Shown here one piece after another: positions 9,264 to 19,773 of a DNA stretch of 35,246 bases (within the stretch, counting starts at the first letter, position 1; the number at the start of each line of letters is the position of its first letter). The DNA is from Clostridia bacterium. Its GTDB lineage: Bacteria; Bacillota; Clostridia; RUG12999. Position numbers and translations under genes: made by a program. Below the pieces are notes generated by a model, which made no database searches, had not been told where the DNA came from, and saw only the letters and a program-made list of their open reading frames with translations. Location of the stretch: contig JAAWTG010000029.1 of assembly GCA_022801925.1 (NCBI GenBank), positions 1 through 35,246 on the forward strand, given 5' to 3'.

Positions 9264-12200
9264 ATGAAAAAAAGAATTTACGCATTCGCGCTGGCAGTTG
9301 CCATGCTGCTGGGCAGCGCTGCACTGCCGGCGGCAGCGGAGACAGGAGACGTGTTCGGTACCCTTCCGGTGAGCCTGACGGGCGACGTGCTGGACGACGA
9401 AATGGGTTATGCGGATATCAACGCAGTGCCGTTTGGTTATTGGCGAAACGGCGGTGTGGGCAACGGCACGGATAACCCCGCGCCATATCTGTTCATGTAT
9501 ACCACGGGCGGCGTGAACCAGCCGGCAGGATTGAACGGAACTTGGTATGACGATGAATCCAAAGCGACCAAATCCGGAACCATTGCGGTGGAAAACGGCA
9601 ATTTGAAATTGACGCGCACTGCAGCGGCAAATACGGGCGATACGGTAAGTTTGCACAAATTTTTGGCAACAGGCGCACAGCCGGCGGACAAAATGACGCT
9701 GGAGTTTGAATATGTGCGGGAAGCGGGCGTTAAAATGCAGATTGGTATTCAGTACCATAACAATTGGCGCGGACCGATTGCATTGACACAAAATGCAAAC
9801 GGAACCTTTTCAAAGGCGGGAAACAGCAGCGGAACGATAGACGGCAGCATTGCTGCTTCCGGAACCACGAAAGTTACGATGCATTTAGACAAAGGAGCAA
9901 AAAAGGCGGATATCTATGTCAATGACCGACCGCTGGTGAAAGGGTATACCTACGATAACCGTTATGACGGATATTATGACGCAGGAAAACTGGGATTCAC
10001 CATTTTAAAAGACAGCGAACAAAATAAAGGCATTACGCTTCGCTACGTCCGTTACATGGAAACGGCGAAATATGCGAATATCGCTTTAGCAAAAGATGCG
10101 AAAGCAACTGTTGATACATCGGCGCTGCCGGAGGATGGCGCGACTTTGGAAAACGACCTCACGCTGCCGACGCTGAGCACGCTTCCCTATGGCAGTATTC
10201 CCTATCTGGAATCCTCGGACAACAGCATTTTAAATGCGGAAACAGGCGCGGTGACACGGCGGCTGGAGGAGCAAAACGTGACGCTGACGCTGAAACTGAA
10301 AAAACTGAATGAAGCCGGAGAATATGTTTCTTCGGAGCCGGTAAAACAATGGAACTATACCGTGGCAAAATCGACCGCGACTTTGCAAGACGATGTGAAT
10401 GCGTTGAGTGTGAGCGATTTGCTGGGACAAAATGCGGCGGCAAACCAGATTACCACGGCGTTGACGCTGCCGGCTGCCGGAAAATATGCGGGCAGTGATA
10501 TCGTTTGGAGCATGACGCCGGAGAATGCGCCCGTTGACCTTGCGACAGGCGCAGTGACGCGCCCTGTCTATGGGGACGACGTGCCGGTGAAGCTGACGGC
10601 AACGCTTACCGGCGGAGAAGAGACGCTGACAAAAGAGTTTGATATTGTGATTTTAACACAACCGTCTTTTGTGGAAAATTTAGCGCTGGGCAAAGCGGCG
10701 ACTGCCAGCGCAGTTTATGCAGAGACATGGGGAGCAACAGAAGCAACGGACGGGAACAAAACAACAACGCGCTGGGCGTCCAGAGGAACGAACAACTGGA
10801 TTTGCGTTGATTTGGGTGCGCCGGCAAAAGTAAGCGCGTTGCGGTTCTATGAATTCGCCTACCGTATTACGGGCTTTGCAGTAGAATACTCAGACGATGC
10901 ACAAAATTGGACGGCAGCCAAGACGGTAACAGGTCTACCCTCCGGCGGAACGGGCAACCGACCGGCATATACCGCCGAATTTCCGGCGGTGACCGCGCGC
11001 TATTGGCGGCTGCGGCAAACGGCGGGCAGCGCAGATATTTCCATTTTTGAATTGGAACTCTATGACACCACGCAGCATTTCTATGAATCAGCCGTTTCCG
11101 TGAACGATGAAACGCTGGGCGGCGTGCAGAGAACCGGCGGCCCTGGATACGCGCTCGGCGCGGAGGTCGCGCTTGGCGCACAGCCGGCGACAGTGGGAAA
11201 ATTTGTCCGCTGGCAGCTTCCGGAGGGTTTGACATTAACGGAAGGCACAGCACAGTCGCCGGACATCAAATATGCACAGCCGCAAAAAAATATCGAACTT
11301 GTGGCGGAATTTGAAGAAAAAACAGCCGCGTCCATTGACATGGAAAACGCGGTGTATGATAAACATGAAGGTTCAGAGAATCATAAAAGCATTGTGGTGA
11401 ACTTCGCGGCAGGCGATTATACTTTGCAAAGTATCCGCTGCGGCAAAGATACTTTGGAAGAAGGAACGCACTATACAAAAGAAGAAAACGTTATCACGCT
11501 GCTGCAAAGCTGGCTGGAAACGCTGAGCGGAGAACAGACCATTGTGTTCCAGACAGACGGCGGCGCGCAGCCGTCGCTGAAACTGAACGTCAGCGACAGC
11601 AATCCGGCTGTGCTGATTCAGGAGGATTTGGCAGCCATTGCCAAACCGGAATATCAGCTTCAGGACGGCATGACCATTCCGGCAGTGGGGCCGCTGCACG
11701 GTTCGGATATCACCGTAACCAGCAGCAATGAGAGTGCATTGCAAGTGGTGCGTGAGACGCAAAACGGACAATTGGTGAACAAACTTGTGGTGAAAGCGAC
11801 TTCAAGCGCTAACATCACGTTGGTCATTTCCGGAAAGCTGGGCGGCGACACAGCAAGTCTGCCGGAAATCCGCTGCGCTGTCCACGGCAAAGGAAACAGC
11901 AGCGGTTCCGGTGGTTCCGGCGGCGGTGGCGGCGGTAACACTGTGCGTCCTTCCGGCTCCGGCGTGGTGAACTATGGCACCGGAACACCGGTGGCGCCGC
12001 CACAGCAGGGCAATACGGAAACCACACAGCCCGGGCGGTTTGGCGATGTGCCAAGAGAGTATTGGGCGCACGACTATGTGGAATTGTTGGTAGAAAAAGG
12101 TATTGTTTCGGGCGACGATAAAGGGGATTTTTCGCCGGAACAGCAAGTGACTAGAGAAGAATTTGTGAAAATGATTGTGCTGACGCTGGGGCTGAAAACG

Positions 12201-12587
12201 GACAGCGCGGCAGCGCTGCCCTTTGAGGACGTTGCGGCAGGGGATTGGAGTTATCTCTACATTGCGGCGGCATATCAGGCGGGCGTTATCAGTGGAACAG
12301 ACGAAAACACGTTTGGCGTGGGAACGACAATGAGTCGTCAGGACATTGCGGTGGTAACGGCGCGTGCGCTGGACGCGGCACAGGTGAAAATTTTGCCTGT
12401 GACAGAACTGGTTCAGTTCACAGATGCAGCAGCGGCAGCGGACTATGCGGCGGAAAGTATTGCGCGTATTGCGCGCAGCGGCATTGTCGGCGGATATCCG
12501 GACGGGTCATTCCAGCCGCAGGGAACCATTACCCGCGCGGAAGCGGCGAAAGTGCTGGCGCAGGTTATTCGGTTAAAGGAGGAATAA
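9264..12587 (+). CDS. SLH-anchored protein with discoidin (F5/8C) and X2 carbohydrate-binding modules
   Basis: A 1107-residue surface protein. The second ATG (9264) is chosen because AGGGAGG at 9248-9254 sits 9 bases upstream, whereas the ATG at 9255 touches that site. After a signal peptide (KKRIYAFALAVAMLLGSAALPAAAE), residues about 30-270 look like a concanavalin-type beta-sandwich. Residues ~375-464 form an atrophied bacterial Ig-like domain (SDIVWSMTPENAPVDLATGAVTRP). Residues ~470-600 are a clear F5/8 type C domain (ENLALGKAATAS, then TRWASRGTNNWICVDLG and YWRLRQT). Residues ~688-780 match CBM X2. A Gly/Ser linker then leads to three SLH repeats (~925-1107). No catalytic module is obvious, so it probably binds glycan at the surface or carries a lyase-like N-terminal domain that I cannot name. 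Confidence 0.87.
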   Translation: MKKRIYAFALAVAMLLGSAALPAAAETGDVFGTLPVSLTGDVLDDEMGYADINAVPFGYWRNGGVGNGTDNPAPYLFMYTTGGVNQPAGLNGTWYDDESKATKSGTIAVENGNLKLTRTAAANTGDTVSLHKFLATGAQPADKMTLEFEYVREAGVKMQIGIQYHNNWRGPIALTQNANGTFSKAGNSSGTIDGSIAASGTTKVTMHLDKGAKKADIYVNDRPLVKGYTYDNRYDGYYDAGKLGFTILKDSEQNKGITLRYVRYMETAKYANIALAKDAKATVDTSALPEDGATLENDLTLPTLSTLPYGSIPYLESSDNSILNAETGAVTRRLEEQNVTLTLKLKKLNEAGEYVSSEPVKQWNYTVAKSTATLQDDVNALSVSDLLGQNAAANQITTALTLPAAGKYAGSDIVWSMTPENAPVDLATGAVTRPVYGDDVPVKLTATLTGGEETLTKEFDIVILTQPSFVENLALGKAATASAVYAETWGATEATDGNKTTTRWASRGTNNWICVDLGAPAKVSALRFYEFAYRITGFAVEYSDDAQNWTAAKTVTGLPSGGTGNRPAYTAEFPAVTARYWRLRQTAGSADISIFELELYDTTQHFYESAVSVNDETLGGVQRTGGPGYALGAEVALGAQPATVGKFVRWQLPEGLTLTEGTAQSPDIKYAQPQKNIELVAEFEEKTAASIDMENAVYDKHEGSENHKSIVVNFAAGDYTLQSIRCGKDTLEEGTHYTKEENVITLLQSWLETLSGEQTIVFQTDGGAQPSLKLNVSDSNPAVLIQEDLAAIAKPEYQLQDGMTIPAVGPLHGSDITVTSSNESALQVVRETQNGQLVNKLVVKATSSANITLVISGKLGGDTASLPEIRCAVHGKGNSSGSGGSGGGGGGNTVRPSGSGVVNYGTGTPVAPPQQGNTETTQPGRFGDVPREYWAHDYVELLVEKGIVSGDDKGDFSPEQQVTREEFVKMIVLTLGLKTDSAAALPFEDVAAGDWSYLYIAAAYQAGVISGTDENTFGVGTTMSRQDIAVVTARALDAAQVKILPVTELVQFTDAAAAADYAAESIARIARSGIVGGYPDGSFQPQGTITRAEAAKVLAQVIRLKEE

Positions 12588-12591
12588 ACGC

Positions 12592-15500
12592 ATGAAGAAA
12601 TTAGTATCCTTGTTGCTCTGCACCGCGCTTGCCGCGGGCGGAGCGGCAGGTTTTGGATATGGAAGGGAGAGAAATGTGGTGATTGCGGCTGACACAGAAA
12701 ACACCTCCTTTGTGACGCTACCGGAAACCGGTGTGACGGTGGAAACCAATCCTACCGGCTATGCATATCAATCTCCGTATAACGAAGAAACAACGCTGGA
12801 TTTCACCGACCCGCAGTATATGAGCGACGAAGCGTTTTTCGGCGCGTGGGGCGGCGAAAAGTGGACAACAGCGCCGAAGCTGGACTATGAGAACTATATG
12901 GGTCTCAGCCAAGTGGAAAGCTATGCTATGGTCGGTGATTATGAGAGCGCCAAAAGCGCGTTGCTGCAATATTATCAGGAGCGGGAACTGCAATATGCAA
13001 GACCCACGATTGGCGCGAACAACAAAAAAGAAATTTTGACGGCGCAGCTTTTGAAACATAATTATACCTATAATGAAAACAGTAATGCGCAGCTGATTGA
13101 CATTGCCACGGTGGAAAGCCATGAATACAATGAACAGCAACCGGTGGAGGTGGACGTCACCTCATTTGTCAAAACGGTGCTGGATTCCACCACTACCGTG
13201 ATGCCGCTATATTTGACGGCGCGCAACAAAGACGGCGCACAAATTTCCATTCTGTCTAAAGAATATGGCGAGGGGAATTTGGGCGCGCGTATCAGCGTTG
13301 TCAGCAACGGCGTCACCACGGACTATGAAGTGAAAGAGGACGCTATGATTGCAGGCGGATACGGTAAAAATGCAAGCTATAACTACAAAGGAGCAACGGA
13401 ACTTTTGCTGGAGGAAAGCCTTTCTTCTGTCAATACGCGCACACCGAAGGAGGAAGGAGCGGGACAGCCGACAACCTTTCCGGTAGATGAAAATACACGG
13501 CGCGTGCATCTGAAATTTGATTTGGCGGGCGCGGGCGCGTCCAGCGACGTTGCGAGCGCAACACTGAAACTGTATGCCAAAATCAACGACAAGGAAAACC
13601 ATGTGGACAGAAAAGATATGGTGCTGTTCGTTACGAAAAACACCGACTGGAGTGAGGACACCGTTTCCTTTAACAGCACCAACCAATATATCTTTTCCTA
13701 TGAACACGAACCTTCCCTGCGGTGGCACCGTCCTTGGCTGGGTGCGGCGGGACACCGTTATACGGACGAACTGTATCGGTTCAACACCTATTTGAAACAC
13801 CCTATCGGACAGTATAACTATACGACCGAGGACAAAGAAGAATATGCCTATACTGCCCTGCGGCAGTGGGCGGAATTTATTCGCTGGAACGGCAGCAGCG
13901 CGGTAGCGCCGCAGAAACATTGGGCGGAAGGAAACGGCGACGAAGTAATTGACTCCTATTTGGGCGTTGCCTGCCGGAATCAGTTCATGCCGCAGGCGCT
14001 CTTTGCGCTGATTCATTCCAAGCACATGACGCCGGATTTGCTGACGGCTTCCATGAAATATTTGACGCTGACCGCAGACTATTCCTATAATCGCACACCG
14101 AATAAAAATAACATTGGGGCGCAGGAGATTTCAGGGCTATATAATGTAGGGCTCTGTTTCCGCGAAATGAAACGCGACTCTGTTTGGCAGGAACGTGCAA
14201 TCAGCCGTCTGCCTTCCTATACGCAGGGCTATATGATGAACGACGGCACCATCAAAGAGGTGGCGCTGGGATATGTGGACTATGCGCTGAACGGCATTTG
14301 GTCTGTGCAGGATTATGCGGAGCAAATGGACGAACGCGTGGAATACAGTGATGAAGTGAAAGCGGTCATGAAAACCATGGCGTATTACCTCATGCACGCT
14401 TCCGGTCCGGGCGGACGGGAGATTCAGCAGGGGGACGCTTATGGGTATTCCTCCACAGGTGTGAAAAACCAACTCAAAATCATTGCGGAGCTGACGGACG
14501 ACCCCTATATTTGGTACGTTGCGACAGATGGGCAGCGGGGACTGGAACCGGAGGACACCTCGGCAATGTATGCAGATGGCAAAAAATATACCATGCGCAG
14601 CGACTGGAACAAAGCGGCGGTCTTTTTACAGACCAATGCGGATAATGCTTATGAAAGCCATGGACACAAAGATGATCTATCCATTATTTTGTGGGGCTAT
14701 GACCAGTACTTGTTGGCAGACCCGCTCTATTCCAGCTATCAGGGCGGCACGGCGTCCACTTGGCTGACCGGTACCATGGGGCACAATACGGTCGTGGTGA
14801 ACAATGCCAGCCAGTCGGCTTCGGGAAAAACGGACAATCAGGGAATCACCAACAAATGGGAAGCAAATGATATCTATGATTTTGCGGATATCACCACCAA
14901 AAACTATAGCGGACAGGGTGTGAGCCATTCCAGAAAAATTTTGTTTGTGCGCCCGGGCTATTTTCTGGTGTTTGACCACATGAAACCAAGCAATGATACC
15001 GCGAAAAACTATAAACAATATTGGCATTTTCTGCCCGACGCGGATATCAGCATGAACGAAGAAACGGGCGTAGTACGGACGAATTTTCCGCGCGCGAACG
15101 TTCAAATAGCAACGGCGATGAAAGGCGGCATCACACCGACGCTGCGGGAGGATGGCTATTATGGTCTGGGACACTCCGGCGTTATCAACAACGTGAAATA
15201 TGCCTATTATGAGCAAAACGCCACAGAAGCGGCGACATATGAAACGCTGATTTATCCCGAAGAAGTCGGGAAACGCGGCTTGGTGCAAACCAAAGCGGAG
15301 GAAATTCCGCTGACCGGCGTGGCAGCCGGCGCGGCAAGCGCAATGCAATATGTCATTGACGACCGCGCGGACGGTGAAAAAACAGAAGGAACCGCCTATC
15401 TGGTGCACGAGAGCAGCGCGCAGACGGGCCGTATGGTGGGCGATTATGTGACGGACGCCTCTTTACTGCACGTTTCCCACAAAGCAGGAAAACTTTCCGA

Positions 15501-16527
15501 AATTACTTTTTCCGGTGGGAAAACCCTGACTGCACCGGACGGCGCGGCATATATCAGCGCGCCGCAAACGGTGAGCGACTTGGGCGTGCGCTATGGCACT
15601 TCAACTCTGGAATTGGCAACCACGGCAGAGGTGGAACGCGAGGGACTGACCATTTATGCGCCCAAAGCAATCACGACCGTTACATGGAATGGAGAAGAAG
15701 TGAACATACAGCGCAGCGGGAACTACATCTACTTTGGTGCAACACCTTCGGTGGCGGATACCTCTAAAACACCCGAATCCGAAGACGGCAGCACGCCGGT
15801 GAAAACGCCGGAACCTGCCCCAACGCTGCCTTCTCACGGCGGCGGTGGAGGTGGTGGCGGAGCCGCAGTGGCGCCAAAACCAACGCCCACACCGGAGAAT
15901 ACACTAACGCCAACGCCGATTGTTACGCCACAGCCGACTGTAACGCCGGACAATCGTGAATCAGGGACGTTAAGCGAAGGCATGAAGGCGGAACTGGAAG
16001 GGCATTGGGCGCAAAAGGAAATCAGCGAAATGGTGGAAAAAGGAATTGTCAAAGGCGTTAGCGCAGATTCGCTGGGACTGGGCAACGCGACGACCCGCGC
16101 AGAATTTGCCGCTATGCTGGTGCGCGCATTGGGTCTGCCGGAAACGCCGCAGCAAGGCGCATTTTCCGATGTGCCGACAGACGCTTGGTATGCCGGCGCA
16201 CTTGCGGCCGCAAAAGAAGCAGGAATTCTGCAAGGCGCGGACGGCAAAGCCAATCCGGAGGACAACATTTCCAGAGAGGAAATGGCAAAAATGCTGGCAG
16301 CTGTTTGTGCAGGCCGTGGCATAGAAGCGGCGGGAGAAATGAAAGCATTCACCGACAGCGGCACTGTGAGCGAATGGGCGCGGCAGGGTGTGACGGATTC
16401 CGTGAAGATGGGCTTGATGAACGGCATGGAGGATGGTTCGTTTGCACCCAAAGAAGCGGCGTTGCGCGAACAGACCATTGTTGTGCTGGAGAGACTACTT
16501 CAATTGCTGGAAAATACATCAAAATGA
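12592..16527 (+). CDS. SLH-anchored heparinase II/III-like polysaccharide lyase
   Basis: A 1311-residue exported protein starting 4 bases after the previous stop, with AAAGGAGG upstream. After the signal peptide comes the family's helical N-terminal part (GDYESAKSALLQYYQ near residue 120). An inserted beta-domain at ~300-363 has a DNRLRE/CBM96 look (RRVHLKFDLAG, SATLKLYA, WSEDTVSFN). The alpha/alpha toroid follows (~400-650, NNIGAQEISGLYNVGLCF). The heparinase II/III C-terminal beta-sheet domain carries the hallmark H690-G-H692 (SHGHKDDLSI) and GHNTVVV at H731. A poly-Gly plus Pro/Thr linker and three SLH repeats (~1126-1311) end it. The family cleaves uronic-acid polysaccharides such as heparin/heparan sulfate or alginate by beta-elimination. 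The substrate here is inferred from the neighbouring GH89 and GH95 genes and is not proved. Confidence 0.85.
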   Translation: MKKLVSLLLCTALAAGGAAGFGYGRERNVVIAADTENTSFVTLPETGVTVETNPTGYAYQSPYNEETTLDFTDPQYMSDEAFFGAWGGEKWTTAPKLDYENYMGLSQVESYAMVGDYESAKSALLQYYQERELQYARPTIGANNKKEILTAQLLKHNYTYNENSNAQLIDIATVESHEYNEQQPVEVDVTSFVKTVLDSTTTVMPLYLTARNKDGAQISILSKEYGEGNLGARISVVSNGVTTDYEVKEDAMIAGGYGKNASYNYKGATELLLEESLSSVNTRTPKEEGAGQPTTFPVDENTRRVHLKFDLAGAGASSDVASATLKLYAKINDKENHVDRKDMVLFVTKNTDWSEDTVSFNSTNQYIFSYEHEPSLRWHRPWLGAAGHRYTDELYRFNTYLKHPIGQYNYTTEDKEEYAYTALRQWAEFIRWNGSSAVAPQKHWAEGNGDEVIDSYLGVACRNQFMPQALFALIHSKHMTPDLLTASMKYLTLTADYSYNRTPNKNNIGAQEISGLYNVGLCFREMKRDSVWQERAISRLPSYTQGYMMNDGTIKEVALGYVDYALNGIWSVQDYAEQMDERVEYSDEVKAVMKTMAYYLMHASGPGGREIQQGDAYGYSSTGVKNQLKIIAELTDDPYIWYVATDGQRGLEPEDTSAMYADGKKYTMRSDWNKAAVFLQTNADNAYESHGHKDDLSIILWGYDQYLLADPLYSSYQGGTASTWLTGTMGHNTVVVNNASQSASGKTDNQGITNKWEANDIYDFADITTKNYSGQGVSHSRKILFVRPGYFLVFDHMKPSNDTAKNYKQYWHFLPDADISMNEETGVVRTNFPRANVQIATAMKGGITPTLREDGYYGLGHSGVINNVKYAYYEQNATEAATYETLIYPEEVGKRGLVQTKAEEIPLTGVAAGAASAMQYVIDDRADGEKTEGTAYLVHESSAQTGRMVGDYVTDASLLHVSHKAGKLSEITFSGGKTLTAPDGAAYISAPQTVSDLGVRYGTSTLELATTAEVEREGLTIYAPKAITTVTWNGEEVNIQRSGNYIYFGATPSVADTSKTPESEDGSTPVKTPEPAPTLPSHGGGGGGGGAAVAPKPTPTPENTLTPTPIVTPQPTVTPDNRESGTLSEGMKAELEGHWAQKEISEMVEKGIVKGVSADSLGLGNATTRAEFAAMLVRALGLPETPQQGAFSDVPTDAWYAGALAAAKEAGILQGADGKANPEDNISREEMAKMLAAVCAGRGIEAAGEMKAFTDSGTVSEWARQGVTDSVKMGLMNGMEDGSFAPKEAALREQTIVVLERLLQLLENTSK

Positions 16528-16630
16528 ACAAAAATAAACAAAAACAAAGATAAGAACAGGTAAAAAAATAGAAAACAAGAAAAAAGAAGGACTTTTATTG
16601 GTCGGCAGAGAATAAAATAAATAATCAAAT

Positions 16631-16664
16631 AAGGCTGAAGCTGTCAAATGGCAGTTTCAGCCTT
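16631..16664 (+). terminator. Hairpin between the SLH operon and the fucosidase gene
   Basis: AAGGCTGAAGCTG and CAGTTTCAGCCTT form a 13-base stem with one G-T pair and an 8-base loop, followed by only a short T tract (TT before GCAG). It most likely ends the SLH operon. Because it is only ~24 bases before the GH95 start it could also act on leader RNA. Confidence 0.6.
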
Positions 16665-16687
16665 TTGCAGTACGAAAGGAGAACACC

Positions 16688-18955
16688 ATGGAACATCAAT
16701 TGTGGTACAAAACCCCTGCAAACGACTGGAACCATGCGCTGCCGATTGGAAACGGACGCTTGGGCGGTATGGTGTGGGGTGGCGCAGGCGGTGGGAAATT
16801 CGGACGCGAAACGGTGAATTTGAACGAGGACACGCTGTGGTATGGCAAATACCAAGACCGCAACAGCCGCGCTGCAAAAGAACATTTGCCGGAAATCCGC
16901 CGGTTATTGATGGCGGGAAAACCGCGGGAAGCGCTGGATTTGGCGCGTATGAGCATGACCTCCCAGCCGAAATATTTCGGGTCCTATCAGCCGCTGGGTA
17001 ATCTCGTGATAGAGGAACACTATCAGAAAACCATGGAAAACTACCGCCGCGCGCTGGATTTGGATAACGCAGTGATAACGGTAGAATATGATTTGGAAGG
17101 CGTACATGTCAAACGGGAATATTTCGCCAGTCATCCGGATAATGTGTTGGTGATGCGCGTTTGCGCAGACCGTCCGGTTCTGGACTTTTCCTGTAACCTG
17201 ATGCGCCGTCCGTTTGACGGCGGCTGTCAGGTGATTGCGGTAGACACGGTGGCAATGAACGGTTCCTGCGGGCAGGGCGGCGTGGAGTTTACCGCTGCCA
17301 TGCTGGGACGCTGCAATGGGAAAGTGGAAGTGATTGGCGACTATCTGCATTTGTCGGAGTGTTCGCAGGCGGAGGTTATCCTTGCGGCGCATTCTGATTT
17401 TGCGGGAGAAGACCCGCTGGCGGCATGCTTGCGTACGTTGGACGGCGTGAAAGAAAAAACAGCGGAAGAATTGCTTGCGCGGCACATACAGGACTATCAG
17501 GCGCTTGAAAAACGCGTGGCGTTAAACCTCGGCGCACCGGAAAATCCGCTGCCGACAGATGAGCGGCTGGAACGTGTGAAAGAGGGTGGGGAAGATAACG
17601 GATTGCTGGAACTATACTATCGGTTCGGTCGGTATCTCATCATTTCCGCTTCACGACCCGGAACGGCGGCAATGAATTTGCAGGCAATTTGGAACCACAA
17701 TTTCACGCCGGCATGGGAAAGCAACTATACCATCAATATCAACACGGAAATGAACTATTGGCCGGTGGAAGCGGCGAACTTATCGGAATGTCATTTGCCG
17801 CTGTTTGATTTGTTAGACCGTATGCTGCCCAACGGACAAAAGACGGCGCAAATTATTTATGGCTGCAATGGGTTTGTGGCGCACCACTGTACTAACATCT
17901 GGGGAGATACGGCGATAGAAGGGAATGTGTTCCCGTCCCCCATTTGGCCCATGGGCGGCGCATGGCTGGCGCTGCATTTGATGGAGCACTATGAATTCAC
18001 GCAGGACAAAGCATTTTTGCGGCAGCGCGCCTATCCCATTTTGCGCGAAGCGGCGCTCTTTTTCCATGAATATATGATAGAAGATGAAGAAGGATATCTG
18101 GTGACAGGGCCTTCCACATCGCCGGAGAATACCTATATTTTGGAGGACGGAACACAAGGTTCACTGTGTATGGGGCCGGAGATGGATATGCAGATTGTGA
18201 AACAGCTCTACCGCAGCTGTATTACGTGCAGTGAGATTTTAGGGGAGGACAGCGCGTTTGCAGACGAGTTAAAGCAGGAGTTGGAGAAAATCCGTCCGCC
18301 GCGGGTGGGTTCCTATGGCGGACTCATGGAATGGCAAAAGGATTATGGAGAAGCGGAACCGGGACACCGCCATATTTCCCATTTATTTGGTTTGCACCCG
18401 GGAAGGGAAATCAACTACCGTAAGCCGGAACTGATGGAAGCTTGCCGCACAACGCTGGCGCACCGGCTGGCTGGTGGCGGCGGACATACCGGCTGGAGCT
18501 GTGCATGGATTGTGAATTTCTATGCGCGTCTGCTGGACGGAGAAAAAGCGCTGGATATGCTGTATCACTTATTGCGGCAGTCTACCTACCCGAACTTGTT
18601 TGACGTACACCCGCCGTTTCAGGTGGACGGCAATCTCGGCGGAACCGCCGCGATGATGGAATTGCTGCTGCAAAGCCAGTTAGAGGAACTCTATCTGCTG
18701 CCCGCACTGCCAAAAGCATGGAAAGACGGGAGTGTCCGCGGACTGCGCGCGCGCGGTGGATTTGAAGTGAATCTGTCATGGCAGGAGGGGAAACTGACAC
18801 AGGCAGAAATTTTGCCTTCGGCGGGCGGCATGTGCCGCGTGAAACTGCCCTGCAAAATGAATGTGGAACTGAATGGTTTACCGCTGGGCAGTGTGGAGGA
18901 ATTTTCGCTGGATACCGAAGCGGGAAAAACGTATGTTTTGCATTGCAAAGTATAG
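16688..18955 (+). CDS. GH95 alpha-L-fucosidase
   Basis: A 755-residue protein of normal GH95 length, started by GAAAGGAG and ATG at 16688. It opens with the family N-terminal signature ([25 protein letters not shown]). The active-site residues known from the Bifidobacterium 1,2-alpha-L-fucosidase are all recognisable: N350 and N352 in NINTEMNYW, the general acid E480 in SPENTY, and D647 in [23 protein letters not shown] and [16 protein letters not shown] are also typical. There is no signal peptide, so it should act in the cytoplasm on imported fucosylated oligosaccharides. A few GH95 members act on alpha-L-galactosides, so the exact sugar is inferred. It is followed by its own terminator. 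Confidence 0.93.
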   Translation: MEHQLWYKTPANDWNHALPIGNGRLGGMVWGGAGGGKFGRETVNLNEDTLWYGKYQDRNSRAAKEHLPEIRRLLMAGKPREALDLARMSMTSQPKYFGSYQPLGNLVIEEHYQKTMENYRRALDLDNAVITVEYDLEGVHVKREYFASHPDNVLVMRVCADRPVLDFSCNLMRRPFDGGCQVIAVDTVAMNGSCGQGGVEFTAAMLGRCNGKVEVIGDYLHLSECSQAEVILAAHSDFAGEDPLAACLRTLDGVKEKTAEELLARHIQDYQALEKRVALNLGAPENPLPTDERLERVKEGGEDNGLLELYYRFGRYLIISASRPGTAAMNLQAIWNHNFTPAWESNYTININTEMNYWPVEAANLSECHLPLFDLLDRMLPNGQKTAQIIYGCNGFVAHHCTNIWGDTAIEGNVFPSPIWPMGGAWLALHLMEHYEFTQDKAFLRQRAYPILREAALFFHEYMIEDEEGYLVTGPSTSPENTYILEDGTQGSLCMGPEMDMQIVKQLYRSCITCSEILGEDSAFADELKQELEKIRPPRVGSYGGLMEWQKDYGEAEPGHRHISHLFGLHPGREINYRKPELMEACRTTLAHRLAGGGGHTGWSCAWIVNFYARLLDGEKALDMLYHLLRQSTYPNLFDVHPPFQVDGNLGGTAAMMELLLQSQLEELYLLPALPKAWKDGSVRGLRARGGFEVNLSWQEGKLTQAEILPSAGGMCRVKLPCKMNVELNGLPLGSVEEFSLDTEAGKTYVLHCKV

Positions 18956-18984
18956 GCAAACAAAAGTTGTACGCTTACAATAAA

Positions 18985-19016
18985 GGGAACCGCTTTTGGG
19001 AGGTTCCTGTTTTTTC
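18985..19016 (+). terminator. Rho-independent terminator after GH95
   Basis: GGAACC (18986-18991) pairs with GGTTCC (19002-19007) and is followed by TGTTTTTTC. It lies 30 bases after the GH95 stop. Confidence 0.7.
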
Positions 19017-19069
19017 TCTTGATAAAGCGGTGATATGGAAAATTGCAGCATAATATTGCTTTTTGCATG

Positions 19070-19098
19070 TTGCAGTCCCTGCGCAGATAGACTATAAT
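19070..19098 (+). promoter_or_regulatory. SigA-type promoter ahead of the SGNH pseudogene
   Basis: TTGCAG at 19070-19075 and a perfect TATAAT at 19093-19098 are 17 bases apart. It sits 41 bases before the pseudogene start and probably still drives GH89. Confidence 0.7.
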
Positions 19099-19138
19099 AA
19101 TTGCCGCGGACAGAAAAAACAGGAAAGGGGAACTTGCA

Positions 19139-19773
19139 GTGCAGGAAAATGATTTTACCTACGAATCATCATAGCCATCGGCAAAACTTGAGACCTATGA
19201 ATGGGATAATATCTGGTGGGAACATGCGCCGGAATAGGGCGCGCCGCGGGGATTGATTATCGGCGATTCTATTTCCTGCGGTTATCGGAGAATGGTAACG
19301 CGGGAACTGAATGAAACGCTGTATATCGACGGGCTGGGAACTTCTAAAGCGCTTGATAATGCATTTTATCCGGCATTGATAGATTATGTCATTTGCCAAC
19401 AGGGGGAGAGTGAAATTCTACAGTTTAATAACGGACTGCCCGGATGGCATCTGGCGGCGGAAGAATACCGGTATCACTATAGAAAAATCATAGAATATAT
19501 TATGGAGCAATACAGTGAAAAACGAATCATTCTTGCGTTGACTACGCCGGTGCGCGACTGCGACAATCAAAATCATTTTGCAGCCCGCAATGCCATGTTC
19601 TGGAGCGCAACAGAATTGTCAAAGAACTGGCGGAGAAAAAGGGACTGGAGGTAAATGATTTGTATACAGCGATTGCAGATAAACCGGAATTGTGGCGTCC
19701 GGACGGCGTATATTTGCTGGAAGAAGGTTATGCTGTTCTGGCGAAACAAACGGCGGCATTCATGCGAAAATGA
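19139..19773 (+). pseudogene. Decayed SGNH/GDSL-family hydrolase
   Basis: A complete but broken gene for an SGNH hydrolase, a family that removes acetyl or acyl groups from sugars. From GTG 19139 (AAAGGGG upstream) the frame reads through TAG at 19172 and TAG at 19235 with family-like sequence on both sides (LETYEWDNIWWEHAPE, then IIGDSISCGYR holding the nucleophile motif GDS, and FNNGLPGWHL). A one-base loss near 19597 shifts the frame. The other frame continues with VLERNRIVKELAEKKGL and ends at 19773. The usual catalytic DGVH reads DGVY (His lost). TAG is a normal stop in several neighbours, so recoding is unlikely. The intact partner was probably a deacetylase for the same glycan. Confidence 0.85.

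Noticed and set aside
19139-19260. UAG recoding in the SGNH gene
   Set aside because: TAG ends several healthy genes here (148-4302, GH95, the flippase, the ligase), and the gene also has a frameshift and a lost catalytic His.
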